NCBI GenBank assembly: GCA_911728455.2
Contig: OU452223.1
Location: 11,430,174-11,494,173 of the forward strand
Source: Marthasterias glacialis
Lineage: Eukaryota > Echinodermata > Asteroidea > Forcipulatida > Asteriidae
Length of the DNA stretch: 64,000 bases
Reading direction: 5' to 3'
The position numbers were made by a program, and so were the translations under genes. Positions 50,044 to 60,700 of the stretch are shown here, piece by piece; the stretch's first letter is position 1; each line of letters begins with the position of its first letter. The notes beneath the pieces are model-generated. The model had not been told where the DNA came from and made no database searches. It worked only from the letters and a program-made list of their open reading frames with translations.

Positions 50044-50181
50044 CTGCAAATATTCAGATTGAAAGTAATAAAAAGAACCAAATGCATGTCTGCACAGCTT
50101 CATTTCACCACATATCACAAGAGTTTCGTTGAGAGGAATAATCGAAACAAGATGTACATGTGTATTCAGTGTTGGCAATTG
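50044..50181 (-). CDS. Possible single exon of a sema-domain-like protein
   Basis: On the minus strand an acceptor-like CATTAG precedes position 50181 and a good donor, CAG followed by GTAAAA, lies at 50044/50043. They enclose 138 bp, exactly 46 codons, open throughout in one frame. The peptide contains HVHLVSIIPLNETLVICGE and then a Cys four residues later (KLC). The pattern of hydrophobic strand, Asn-x-Thr, hydrophobic strand, Cys-Gly, and a Cys six residues after the Gly resembles one blade of semaphorin and plexin sema domains. That likeness is from memory of the fold and was not searched. There is no flanking exon I can join to it; array 1 begins about 270 bp away on the downstream side. 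It could be a lone exon of a gene extending to the right, a gene relic, or chance. The TAG in the acceptor stops the frame upstream, which fits an exon start. Confidence 0.33.
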
Positions 50182-50800
50182 CTAATGTTATAGTTACAAC
50201 ATATTTGTCCTTTACATATCACGTTAGCAAACTTTGAGGGCTTCTGCATTAAAAAAATTACCGATGTTTAGCTCCGGGTTCTCTTACGTCCTGAAGTCCA
50301 TTGAAGATACCACTTCCCTGTGGCTATTTGATGACCTCACCTTACCTGCTTGAAACTAACCTTAATTTTTTTTAATTTTCATGGGATTGTGTTACAGTGC
50401 ATTTTTGGAACAATAAAATATTATAGATTATTAATGGTGAACATTGAAAGTTATCTTTATTTCACCTTTAAATGAAAGTAATGACATGTTTCTCAATGTG
50501 CATGAGTGTTTGGAGCTCACTAAAACTATTTGAAACGGTGTAAACCTAGGTGGATCACTTGTCCCCTTTACTGTAATTTGTGCCATAATATGTTGACATA
50601 CGTTCGGAAAGATCGTCCGCCATATACAGGGTCACCTGTTTCTGATCAGTTCATTGAGTGCCGAGTATGACATGCAAAATTGCGCAAAAATTTTAAAACT
50701 GTTGTCCACACTGTCACTCGTGGTTAGTAGGACGAATAGTTATTAAAGTAATCAAGTTCTTCTTTACATATGACATGTGTTACAACACAATATATCATCT

Positions 50801-51016
50801 TTATTTTTCTTTATTTTCGTAATGGTAATAATCAATTAATTTTTGATTAAATATAGCTCTAGCCCCTACTGTTAAGCGACAAACATCAGTAGCCATACTG
50901 ATTGGCACAGTGGCAGATTTAATGGCTTGCCTTCCATTCCATGTCTTCATGAAGTCACCAGCAATGCACAGGAGTGTAGGCGGGGATCTAGACGGAAGTA
51001 AAGTGTGTTGGTTGCT
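50801..51016 (-). CDS. Unidentified 71-codon open stretch, minus strand
   Basis: The frame is open from 51016 down to a TAA at 50801. It includes the run PPTLLCIAGDFMKTWNGRQ and, further on, PISMATDVCRLTVG. The amino-acid mix looks protein-like (few low-complexity runs, two Cys, one Trp). The first ATG lies inside it (50950), so if real it is more likely exon or relic sequence than a complete gene. It is on the same strand as the sema-like candidate 620 bp to the left and would lie upstream of it. I recognise no family. In A/T-rich DNA an open run of this length can arise by chance. Confidence 0.2.
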   Translation of the reverse strand, partial: SNQHTLLPSRSPPTLLCIAGDFMKTWNGRQAIKSATVPISMATDVCRLTVGARAIFNQKLIDYYHYENKEK

Positions 51017-51484
51017 CTACGTGTATGGTATGGTCTAGCCACTCATAAGAATCATCTTGAAGTTTAAAGAGGATCTGTCTTATTTGGAGGTGAACTTTCA
51101 CAACAGCTTGGTGGTAAGCAAACTTAATTACTATACCCAGAAAATTGGTGCTCTGTACTCCTTTTTTTTTTAATTATGACTAAGATGGTCGTACTACTAG
51201 CGCCCCAGAGAAGCATGGGGTGTACGATGTGATGAAGGCGAATCGCTATGACGGCGTGATAGCCTATTCCTTAAACTTGCCCAAATTACGACTACTACAA
51301 AGACAACATAATTGCAGAAAATTTGCCTACGGGCTTCTCAAGAAATCAAAGATGAAATAACAGGCACTTAATTGGGCTAAAATGTTGGATCTGACTGCCA
51401 CTCTATATACATTATTAATTGAGAAATAAATTATATTCTATCTAGAAAGGTTGATAAAAAATAATGAAAAAATATGTTTGATTC

Positions 51485-51653
51485 CGCCCGGCCCTTTACT
51501 CACTGTACCGCCCGAAACCGCCCGAAACCGCCCGGCCCTTTACTCACTGTACCGCCCGAAACCGCCCGGCCCTTTACTCACTGTACCGCCCGTAAGCGCC
51601 CGGCCCTTTACTTACTGTACCGCCCGATACCGCCCGGCCCTTTACTCACTGTA
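51485..51653 (+). repeat. GC-rich compound minisatellite, 34-bp unit (24 + 10)
   Basis: Five copies of a 24-base element (CGCCCGGCCC followed by TTTACTCACTGTAC, the last one base short) alternate with 10-base elements of the form CGCCCGAAAC, CGCCCGTAAG or CGCCCGATAC. Every element begins with CGCCCG, so the 10-mer looks like a truncated form of the 24-mer. One gap has two 10-mers, giving a 44-base step; the others are 34 bases. The tract is far richer in G+C and CpG than its surroundings and abuts a relic of the 457-bp satellite two bases after it ends. Confidence 0.92.
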
Positions 51654-51654
51654 T

Positions 51655-51940
51655 GAGCATGAATCGGGAGCTCTTTAGTTGGGCTTTTCAGCATTATCGA
51701 ATCTTTTCAAATCCATCAATTTTGTGAGGTTGATATGGATTTTGGTATTTTGTATTTGTCTCTCATACAGCTGTTTGGTCAAAATGGGTTCAGGACTAGT
51801 AAAGGCAGATGCAGGTGCAACTTGAGTTTCTGTGGCTTAATTAGTTCCGGAAATATGGTCAAACATAGAGCAGGGTTTTTTTTTTAACCATTTTTCAGCA
51901 TAATATTCCTTGTGCATGGTTGATAAGAGCCCCTGTTGGC
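51655..51940 (+). repeat. Decayed, internally deleted copy of the 457-bp satellite
   Basis: Starting at GAGCATGAATCGGGAGC, the order of array 1 landmarks is kept: hairpin region, ATTTTGTGA, a T-rich tract ending CTCATACAGCT, GGTCAAAA, CAGGACTA, AAGGCAGA, GTTTCTGTGGC, TAGTTCCGGA, TATGGTCAAACATAGAGCA, CATTTTTCAGCATAATATTC and GAGCCCCTG. Identity is visibly lower than in any array copy. The block between GGTCAAAA and CAGGACTA, more than 100 bp in normal monomers, is reduced to four or five bases. It lies about 1.9 kb from the end of array 1 in the same orientation. Confidence 0.88.
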
Positions 51941-51989
51941 ATCCTCTCAGTTAGTCCCACAAGCACAAACCATAACTCGTTTTAAATTA

Positions 51990-52409
51990 CTTGAGCTCCA
52001 ACAGTGTAAAATTTAACGCAATCTGCGAAATAATTAGGGTGCTATGAATGTTTTCTCTATAGTTTTTCTCCTTTTACAGGTTCGTGTACAACCTCGTAAA
52101 CTTTTATTTGACCGTAGGGACTTTTGTTTTTGTAGACGGTTCCCGAAATGTTTATTGAAGCGATTTTTAGTCACTCCACCTCTCCTCTTCTCGGCCTCAT
52201 CCTCCCTGCTTACCCCCACAACCACATTTCAAGAGAGGACTTTCATTCGGTGTCACACTGTGCAGCCCCCTTCCCCAAAAAAATACATAGTTTTTATTCC
52301 CTGGCAGCTTCGTGTACAAAGGCCCATTGAAGGAGTATTCCTATTTGCTCGTCGTTTCTGGCTTAAGATGCTGCAGTATGGCTGTAAAGGTTTTATATCG
52401 GATGCAAAA
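51990..52409 (+). repeat. Older relics of the 457-bp satellite
   Basis: The order of landmarks is still recognisable but heavily diverged. CTCCAACAGTGTAAAATTTAA corresponds to TTCCAACAGTATTAAAC. Two T-rich tracts then lead into copies of the exon-sized block: one ends TTTTACAG before TTCGTGTACAA (~52081), the other is TTTTTATTCCCTGGCAGCTT before CGTGTACAAA (~52292-52320). The second matches TTTTATTCTCTGACAGCTTTGTGGTCAAA of array 1 at about 24 of 29 positions, and it ends in TATATCGGATGCAAAACTA, matching TATATTTTCGGGTGCAGGACTA. The 129-codon plus-strand ORF across this stretch (52044-52433) is best explained as chance. Array 2 begins immediately after the last match. Confidence 0.6.
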
Positions 52410-52635
52410 CTACTCTATCAATTTCTATCATGAAATCGCATAAAAATTTATTGACCAAAATTGCGAGTGCTCACAGCTCCCTGTGAGAAATTTTAATTTT
52501 CGACCCATTTTTAAAAGTGCTTTTCATGGAATCAGTCGATGCGGGCAGCTCTTCCGAGACGTGTCCAACAAACTAGAGCTCCCAACTCGCGTTATTTCGG
52601 GAGCTAGCGAGCTTTTTCGGCCATCTTGATGACGT
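52410..52635 (+). repeat. Left-edge monomer of array 2, slightly diverged
   Basis: The first copy begins inside the monomer at CTACTCTATCAATTTC and reads ATCATGAAATCGCATAAAAATTTATTGACC where all later copies read ATCATAAAATCGCATCAA. Its palindrome lacks four bases (CTCACAG runs directly into CTCCCTGTGAG). From TTTTAATTTTCG onward it is like the rest. Divergence confined to the outermost copy marks a real array boundary and argues against an assembly break. Confidence 0.8.
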
Positions 52636-52776
52636 CAGAGTTGACCTAAATATTGCTATTTGCCCAAATATTGCGAATTGACCCCTTCCCCACACACAAA
52701 CCCTCTTCAGTGACATCTACTCTATCAATTTCTATCATAAAATCGCATCAACATTTTTTGACCAAAATTGCGAGTG

Positions 52777-52798
52777 CTCACAGGGAGCTCCCTGTGAG
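52777..52798. repeat. 22-bp perfect palindrome in each 311-bp monomer (representative)
   Basis: CTCACAGGGAG is followed directly by its exact reverse complement CTCCCTGTGAG, giving a 22-bp palindrome with no spacer and a SacI site (GAGCTC) at its centre. It is present unbroken in nearly every monomer of array 2. Exceptions are the first copy (~52470), which has lost four central bases of the left arm, and the copies at 53411 and 56213 with one mismatch. The symmetry stops abruptly outside the 22 bases. Such palindromes can bind dimeric proteins or extrude as cruciforms; which applies here is not known. Confidence 0.9.
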
Positions 52799-52930
52799 AA
52801 ATTTTAATTTTCGACCCATTTTTAAAAGTGCTTTTCATGGAATCAGTCGATGCGGGCAGCTCTTCCGAGACGTGTCCAACAAACTAGAGCTCCCAACTCG
52901 CGTTATTTCGGGAGCTAGCGAGCTTTTTCG

Positions 52931-52963
52931 GCCATCTTGATGACGTCAGAGTTGACCTAAATA
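52931..52963. promoter_or_regulatory. CRE, YY1-like and nuclear-receptor half-site-like motifs (representative monomer)
   Basis: GCCATCTTG (52931-52939) fits the core of the YY1 site (reverse complement of AAGATGG). TGACGTCA (52941-52948) is the exact palindromic cAMP-response element bound by CREB/ATF bZIP dimers. TGACCTAAATA (52953-52963) reads TATTTAGGTCA on the other strand, matching the WAWNTRGGTCA element of ROR/Rev-erb type receptors. All three lie within 33 bp and are kept in every monomer I read through. Motif matches alone do not show binding; the satellite may simply have been amplified from a promoter-like sequence. Confidence 0.5.
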
Positions 52964-55900
52964 TTGCTATTTGCCCAAATATTGCGAATTGACCCCTTCC
53001 CCACACACAAACCCTCTTCAGTGACATCTACTCTATCAATTTCTATCATAAAATCGCATCAAACCTTTTTGACCAAAATTGCGAGTGCTCACAGGGAGCT
53101 CCCTGTGAGAAATTTTAATTTTCGACCCATTTTTAAAAGTGCTTTTCATGGAATCAGTCGATGCGGGCAGCTCTTCCGAGACGTGTCCAACAAACTAGAG
53201 CTCCCAACTCGCGTTATTTCGGGAGCTAGCGAGCTTTTTCGGCCATCTTGATGACGTCAGAGTTGACCTAAATATTGCTATTTGCCCAAATATTGCGAAT
53301 TGACCCCTTCCCCACACACAAACCCTCTTCAGTGACATCTACTCTATCAATTTCTATCATAAAATCGCATCAAAATTTTTTTGACCAAAATTGCGAGTGC
53401 TCACAGGGAGCTCCCAGTGAGAAATTTTAATTTTCGACCCATTTTTAAAAGTGCTTTTCATGGAATCAGTCGATGCGGGCAGCTCTTCCGAGACGTGTCC
53501 AACAAACTAGAGCTCCCAACTCGCGTTATTTCGGGAGCTAGCGAGCTTTTTCGGCCATCTTGATGACGTCAGAGTTGACCTAAATATTGCTATTTGCCCA
53601 AATATTGCGAATTGACCCCTTCCCCACACACAAACCCTCTTCAGTGACATCTACTCTATCAATTTCTATCATAAAATCGCATCAACATTTTTTGACCAAA
53701 ATTGCGAGTGCTCACAGGGAGCTCCCTGTGAGAAATTTTAATTTTCGACCCATTTTTAAAAGTGCTTTTCATGGAATCAGTCGATGCGGGCAGCTCTTCC
53801 GAGACGTGTCCAACAAACTAGAGCTCCCAACTCGCGTTATTTCGGGAGCTAGCGAGCTTTTTCGGCCATCTTGATGACGTCAGAGTTGACCTAAATACTG
53901 CTATTTGCCCATATATTGCGAATTGACCCCTTCCCCACACACAAACCCTCTTCAGTGACATCTACTCTATCAATTTCTATCATAAAATCGCATCAAAATT
54001 TTTTCGACCAAAATTGCGAGTGCTCACAGGGAGCTCCCTGTGAGAAATTTTAATTTTCGACCCATTTTTAAAAGTGCTTTTCATGGAATCAGTCGATGCG
54101 GGCAGCTCTTCCGAGACGTGTCCAACAAACTAAAGCTCCCAACTCGCGTTATTTCGGGAGCTAGCGAGCTTTTTCGGCCATCTTGATGACGTCAGAGTTG
54201 ACCTAAATACTGCTATTTGCCCATATATTGCGAATTGACCCCTTCCCCACACACAAACCCTCTTCAGTGACATCTACTCTATCAATTTCTATCATAAAAT
54301 CGCATCAACATTTTTGGACCAAAATTGCGAGTGTTCACAGGGAGCTCCCTGTGAGAAATTTTAATTTTCGACCCATTTTTAAAAGTGCTTTTCATGGAAT
54401 CAGTCGATGCGGGCAGCTCTTCCGAGACGTGTCCAACAAACTAGAGCTCCCAACTCGCGTTATTTCGGGAGCTAGCGAGCTTTTTCGGCCATCTTGATGA
54501 CGTCAGAGTTGACCTAAATATTGCTTTTTGCCCAAATATTGCGAATTGACCCCTTCCCCACACACAAACCCTCTTCAGTGACATCTACTCTATCAATTTC
54601 TATCATAAAATCGCATCAAAATTTTTTGACCAAAATTGCGAGTGCTCACAGGGAGCTCCCTGTGAGAAATTTTAATTTTCGACCCATTTTTAAAAGTGCT
54701 TTTCATGGAATCAGTCGATGCGGGCAGCTCTTCCGAGACGTGTCCAACAAACTAGAGCTCCCAACTCGCGTTATTTCGGGAGCTAGCGAGCTTTTTCGGC
54801 CATCTTGATGACGTCAGAGTTGACCTAAATAATGCTATTTGCCCATATATTGCGAATTGACCCCTTCCCCACACACAAACCCTCTTCAGTGACATCTACT
54901 CTATCAATTTCTATCATAAAATCGCATCAAACCTTTTTGACCAAAATTGCGAGTGCTCACAGGGAGCTCCCTGTGAGAAATTTTAATTTTCGACCCATTT
55001 TTAAAAGTGCTTTTCATGGAATCAGTCGATGCGGGCAGCTCTTCCGAGACGTGTCCAACAAACTAGAGCTCCCAACTCGCGTAATCTCGGGAGCTAGCGA
55101 GCTTTTTCGGCCATCTTGATGACGTCAGAGTTGACCTAAATATTGCTTTTTGCCCAAATATTGCGAATTGACCCCTTCCCCATACACAAACCCTCTTCAG
55201 TGACATCTACTCTATCAATTTCTATCATAAAATCGCATCAACATTTTTTGACCAAAATTGCGAGTGCTCACAGGGAGCTCCCTGTGAGAAATTTTAATTT
55301 TCGACCCATTTTTAAAAGTGCTTTTCATGGAATCAGTCGATGCGGGCAGCTCTTCCGAGACGTGTTCAACAAACTAGAGCTCCCAACTCGCGTAATCTCG
55401 GGAGCTAGCGAGCTTTTTCGGCCATCTTGATGACGTCAGAGTTGACCTAAATATTGCTATTTGCCCAAATATTGCGAATTGACCCCTTCCCCACACACAA
55501 ACCCTCTACAGTGACATCTACTCTATCAATTTCTATCATAAAATCGCATCAAAATTTTTTTGACCAAAATTGCGAGTGCTCACAGGGAGCTCCCTGTGAG
55601 AAATTTTAATTTTCGACCCATTTTTAAAAGTGCTTTTCATGGAATCAGTCGATGCGGGCAGCTCTTCCGAGACGTGTCCAACAAACTAGAGCTCCCAACT
55701 CGCGTTATTTCGGGAGCTAGCGAGCTTTTTCGGCCATCTTGATGACGTCAGAGTTGACCTAAATATTGCTATTTGCCCAAATATTGCGAATTGACCCCTT
55801 CCCCACACACAAACCCTCTTCAGTGACATCTACTCTATCAATTTCTATCATAAAATCGCATCAAACCTTTTTGACCAAAATTGCGAGTGCTCACAGGGAG

Positions 55901-57755
55901 CTCCCTGTGAGAAATTTTAATTTTCGACCCATTTTTAAAAGTGCTTTTCATGGAATCAGTCGATGCGGGCAGCTCTTCCGAGACGTGTCCAACAAACTAG
56001 AGCTCCCAACTCGCGTTATTTCGGGAGCTAGCGAGCTTTTTCGGCCATCTTGATGACGTCAGAGTTGACCTAAATATTGCTATTTGCCCAAATATTGCGA
56101 ATTGACCCCTTCCCCACACACAAACCCTCTTCAGTGACATCTACTCTATCAATTTCTATCATAAAATCGCATCAAAATTTTTTTGACCAAAATTGCGAGT
56201 GCTCACAGGGAGCTCCCAGTGAGAAATTTTAATTTTCGACCCATTTTTAAAAGTGCTTTTCATGGAATCAGTCGATGCGGGCAGCTCTTCCGAGACGTGT
56301 CCAACAAACTAGAGCTCCCAACTCGCGTTATTTCGGGAGCTAGCGAGCTTTTTCGGCCATCTTGATGACGTCAGAGTTGACCTAAATATTGCTATTTGCC
56401 CAAATATTGCGAATTGACCCCTTCCCCACACACAAACCCTCTTCAGTGACATCTACTCTATCAATTTCTATCATAAAATCGCATCAACATTTTTTGACCA
56501 AAATTGCGAGTGCTCACAGGGAGCTCCCTGTGAGAAATTTTAATTTTCGACCCATTTTTAAAAGTGCTTTTCATGGAATCAGTCGATGCGGGCAGCTCTT
56601 CCGAGACGTGTCCAACAAACTAGAGCTCCCAACTCGCGTTATTTCGGGAGCTAGCGAGCTTTTTCGGCCATCTTGATGACGTCAGAGTTGACCTAAATAC
56701 TGCTATTTGCCCATATATTGCGAATTGACCCCTTCCCCACACACAAACCCTCTTCAGTGACATCTACTCTATCAATTTCTATCATAAAATCGCATCAAAA
56801 TTTTTTCGACCAAAATTGCGAGTGCTCACAGGGAGCTCCCTGTGAGAAATTTTAATTTTCGACCCATTTTTAAAAGTGCTTTTCATGGAATCAGTCGATG
56901 CGGGCAGCTCTTCCGAGACGTGTCCAACAAACTAAAGCTCCCAACTCGCGTTATTTCGGGAGCTAGCGAGCTTTTTCGGCCATCTTGATGACGTCAGAGT
57001 TGACCTAAATACTGCTATTTGCCCATATATTGCGAATTGACCCCTTCCCCACACACAAACCCTCTTCAGTGACATCTACTCTATCAATTTCTATCATAAA
57101 ATCGCATCAACATTTTTGGACCAAAATTGCGAGTGTTCACAGGGAGCTCCCTGTGAGAAATTTTAATTTTCGACCCATTTTTAAAAGTGCTTTTCATGGA
57201 ATCAGTCGATGCGGGCAGCTCTTCCGAGACGTGTCCAACAAACTAAAGCTCCCAACTCGCGTTATTTCGGGAGCTAGCGAGCTTTTTCGGCCATCTTGAT
57301 GACGTCAGAGTTGACCTAAATATTGCTTTTTGCCCAAATATTGCGAATTGACCCCTTCCCCACACACAAACCCTCTTCAGTGACATCTACTCTATCAATT
57401 TCTATCATAAAATCGCATCAAAATTTTTTGACCAAAATTGCGAGTGCTCACAGGGAGCTCCCTGTGAGAAATTTTAATTTTCGACCCATTTTTAAAAGTG
57501 CTTTTCATGGAATCAGTCGATGCGGGCAGCTCTTCCGAGACGTGTCCAACAAACTAGAGCTCCCAACTCGCGTTATTTCGGGAGCTAGCGAGCTTTTTCG
57601 GCCATCTTGATGACGTCAGAGTTGACCTAAATAATGCTATTTGCCCATATATTGCGAATTGACCCCTTCCCCACACACAAACCCTCTTCAGTGACATCTA
57701 CTCTATCAATTTCTATCATAAAATCGCATCAACATTTTTTCGACCAAAATTGCGA

Positions 57756-60700
57756 GTGCTCACAGGGAGCTCCCTGTGAGAAATTTTAATTTTCGACCCA
57801 TTTTTAAAAGTGCTTTTCATGGAATCAGTCGATGCGGGCAGCTCTTCCGAGACGTGTCCAACAAACTAAAGCTCCCAACTCGCGTTATTTCGGGAGCTAG
57901 CGAGCTTTTTCGGCCATCTTGATGACGTCAGAGTTGACCTAAATATTGCTATTTGCCCAAATATTGCGAATTGACCCCTTCCCCACACACAAACCCTCTT
58001 CAGTGACATCTACTCTATCAATTTCTATCATAAAATCGCATCAAAATTTTTTGACCAAAATTGCGAGTGTTCACAGGGAGCTCCCTGTGAGAAATTTTAA
58101 TTTTCGACCCATTTTTAAAAGTGCTTTTCATGGAATCAGTCGATGCGGGCAGCTCTTCCGAGACGTGTCCAACAAACTAAAGCTCCCAACTCGCGTTATT
58201 TCGGGAGCTAGCGAGCTTTTTCGGCCATCTTGATGACGTCAGAGTTGACCTAAATATTGCTATTTGCCCAAATATTGCGAATTGACCCCTTCCCCACACA
58301 CAAACCCTCTTCAGTGACATCTACTCTATCAATTTCTATCATAAAATCGCATCAAAATTTTTTGACCAAAATTGCGAGTGCTCACAGGGAGCTCCCTGTG
58401 AGAAATTTTAATTTTCGACCCATTTTTAAAAGTGCTTTTCATGGAATCAGTCGATGCGGGCAGCTCTTCCGAGACGTGTCCAACAAACTAGAGCTCCCAA
58501 CTCGCGTTATTTCGGGAGCTAGCGAGCTTTTTCGGCCATCTTGATGACGTCAGAGTTGACCTAAATACTGCTATTTGCCCATATATTGCGAATTGACCCC
58601 TTCCCCACACACAAACCCTCTTCAGTGACATCTACTCTATCAATTTCTATCATAAAATCGCATCAAAATTTTTTCGACCAAAATTGCGAGTGCTCACAGG
58701 GAGCTCCCTGTGAGAAATTTTAATTTTCGACCCATTTTTAAAAGTGCTTTTCATGGAATCAGTCGATGCGGGCAGCTCTTCCGAGACGTGTCCAACAAAC
58801 TAAAGCTCCCAACTCGCGTTATTTCGGGAGCTAGCGAGCTTTTTCGGCCATCTTGATGACGTCAGAGTTGACCTAAATATTGCTATTTGCCCAAATATTG
58901 CGAATTGACCCCTTCCCCACACACAAACCCTCTTCAGTGACATCTACTCTATCAATTTCTATCATAAAATCGCATCAAATTTTTTTGACCAAAATTGCGA
59001 GTGCTCACAGGGAGCTCCCTGTGAGAAATTTTAATTTTCGACCCATTTTTAAAAGTGCTTTTCATGGAATCAGTCGATGCGGGCAGCTCTTCCGAGACGT
59101 GTCCAACAAACTAGAGCTCCCAACTCGCGTTATTTCGGGAGCTAGCGAGCTTTTTCGGCCATCTTGATGACGTCAGAGTTGACCTAAATAATGCTATTTG
59201 CCCATATATTGCGAATTGACCCCTTCCCCACACACAAACCCTCTTCAGTGACATCTACTCTATCAATTTCTATCATAAAATCGCATCAAAATTTTTTGAC
59301 CAAAATTGCGAGTGCTCACAGGGAGCTCCCTGTGAGAAATTTTAATTTTCGACCCATTTTTAAAAGTGCTTTTCATGGAATCAGTCGATGCGGGCAGCTC
59401 TTCCGAGACGTGTCCAACAAACTAGAGCTCCCAACTCGCGTTATTTCGGGAGCTAGCGAGCTTTTTCGGCCATCTTGATGACGTCAGAGTTGACCTAAAT
59501 AATGCTATTTGCCCATATATTGCGAATTGACCCCTTCCCCACACACAAACCCTCTTCAGTGACATCTACTCTATCAATTTCTATCATAAAATCGCATCAA
59601 AATTTTTTCGACCAAAATTGCGAGTGCTCACAGGGAGCTCCCTGTGAGAAATTTTAATTTTCGACCCATTTTTAAAAGTGCTTTTCATGGAATCAGTCGA
59701 TGCGGGCAGCTCTTCCGAGACGTGTCCAACAAACTAAAGCTCCCAACTCGCGTTATTTCGGGAGCTAGCGAGCTTTTTCGGCCATCTTGATGACGTCAGA
59801 GTTGACCTAAATATTGCTATTTGCCCAAATATTGCGAATTGACCCCTTCCCCACACACAAACCCTCTTCAGTGACATCTACTCTATCAATTTCTATCATA
59901 AAATCGCATCAAAATTTTTTGACCAAAATTGCGAGTGTTCACAGGGAGCTCCCTGTGAGAAATTTTAATTTTCGACCCATTTTTAAAAGTGCTTTTCATG
60001 GAATCAGTCGATGCGGGCAGCTCTTCCGAGACGTGTCCAACAAACTAAAGCTCCCAACTCGCGTTATTTCGGGAGCTAGCGAGCTTTTTCGGCCATCTTG
60101 ATGACGTCAGAGTTGACCTAAATATTGCTATTTGCCCAAATATTGCGAATTGACCCCTTCCCCACACACAAACCCTCTTCAGTGACATCTACTCTATCAA
60201 TTTCTATCATAAAATCGCATCAAAATTTTTTGACCAAAATTGCGAGTGCTCACAGGGAGCTCCCTGTGAGAAATTTTAATTTTCGACCCATTTTTAAAAG
60301 TGCTTTTCATGGAATCAGTCGATGCGGGCAGCTCTTCCGAGACGTGTCCAACAAACTAGAGCTCCCAACTCGCGTTATTTCGGGAGCTAGCGAGCTTTTT
60401 CGGCCATCTTGATGACGTCAGAGTTGACCTAAATACTGCTATTTGCCCATATATTGCGAATTGACCCCTTCCCCACACACAAACCCTCTTCAGTGACATC
60501 TACTCTATCAATTTCTATCATAAAATCGCATCAAAATTTTTTCGACCAAAATTGCGAGTGCTCACAGGGAGCTCCCTGTGAGAAATTTTAATTTTCGACC
60601 CATTTTTAAAAGTGCTTTTCATGGAATCAGTCGATGCGGGCAGCTCTTCCGAGACGTGTCCAACAAACTAAAGCTCCCAACTCGCGTTATTTCGGGAGCT

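Larger units (their letters stand above)
49771..51484. other. Low-copy spacer between the satellites
   Basis: This is about 1.7 kb of A/T-rich sequence with no tandem structure. It contains two minus-strand protein-like stretches described separately. Two plus-strand stretches are weaker: 49847-49957, preceded by the acceptor-like TAATTTTACACAG and encoding a lysine/arginine-rich peptide up to a stop, and 51185-51360, preceded by a ten-T tract and AAG and open for 58 codons. Neither has a convincing donor or a recognisable domain. A small inverted repeat, TAATCAA/TTGATTA, lies at 50829-50835 and 50843-50849. I see nothing assignable in 50182-50800. No transposon ends or terminal inverted repeats were found at the borders. 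Confidence 0.6.
52760..57727 (+). repeat. ~7-monomer block of array 2 duplicated at a 2,802-bp offset
   Basis: Sequence from about 52760 to 54925 recurs at about 55562 to 57727. Private variants keep the 2,802-bp spacing: the palindrome mutation CTCCCAGTGAG (53411 and 56213), TTTTTGGACCAAAATTGCGAGTGTTC (~54310 and ~57112) and TTGCTTTTTGCCC (54522 and 57324). 2,802 is nine monomers or three 934-bp trimers. The roughly two monomers between the blocks (54925-55562) carry other variants, GTAATCTCGGG and CCTCTACAGTG, that are not copied. Confidence 0.82.

Noticed and set aside
51181..51360. 58-codon plus-strand frame after a ten-T tract and AAG, considered as an exon
   Set aside because: There is no donor before its stop and no recognisable domain. 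It is mentioned only within the spacer entry.
52044..52433. 129-codon plus-strand ORF with a hydrophobic start resembling a signal peptide
   Set aside because: It spans relics of the 457-bp satellite and runs into array 2. The reading frame is best explained by chance in pyrimidine-rich DNA.
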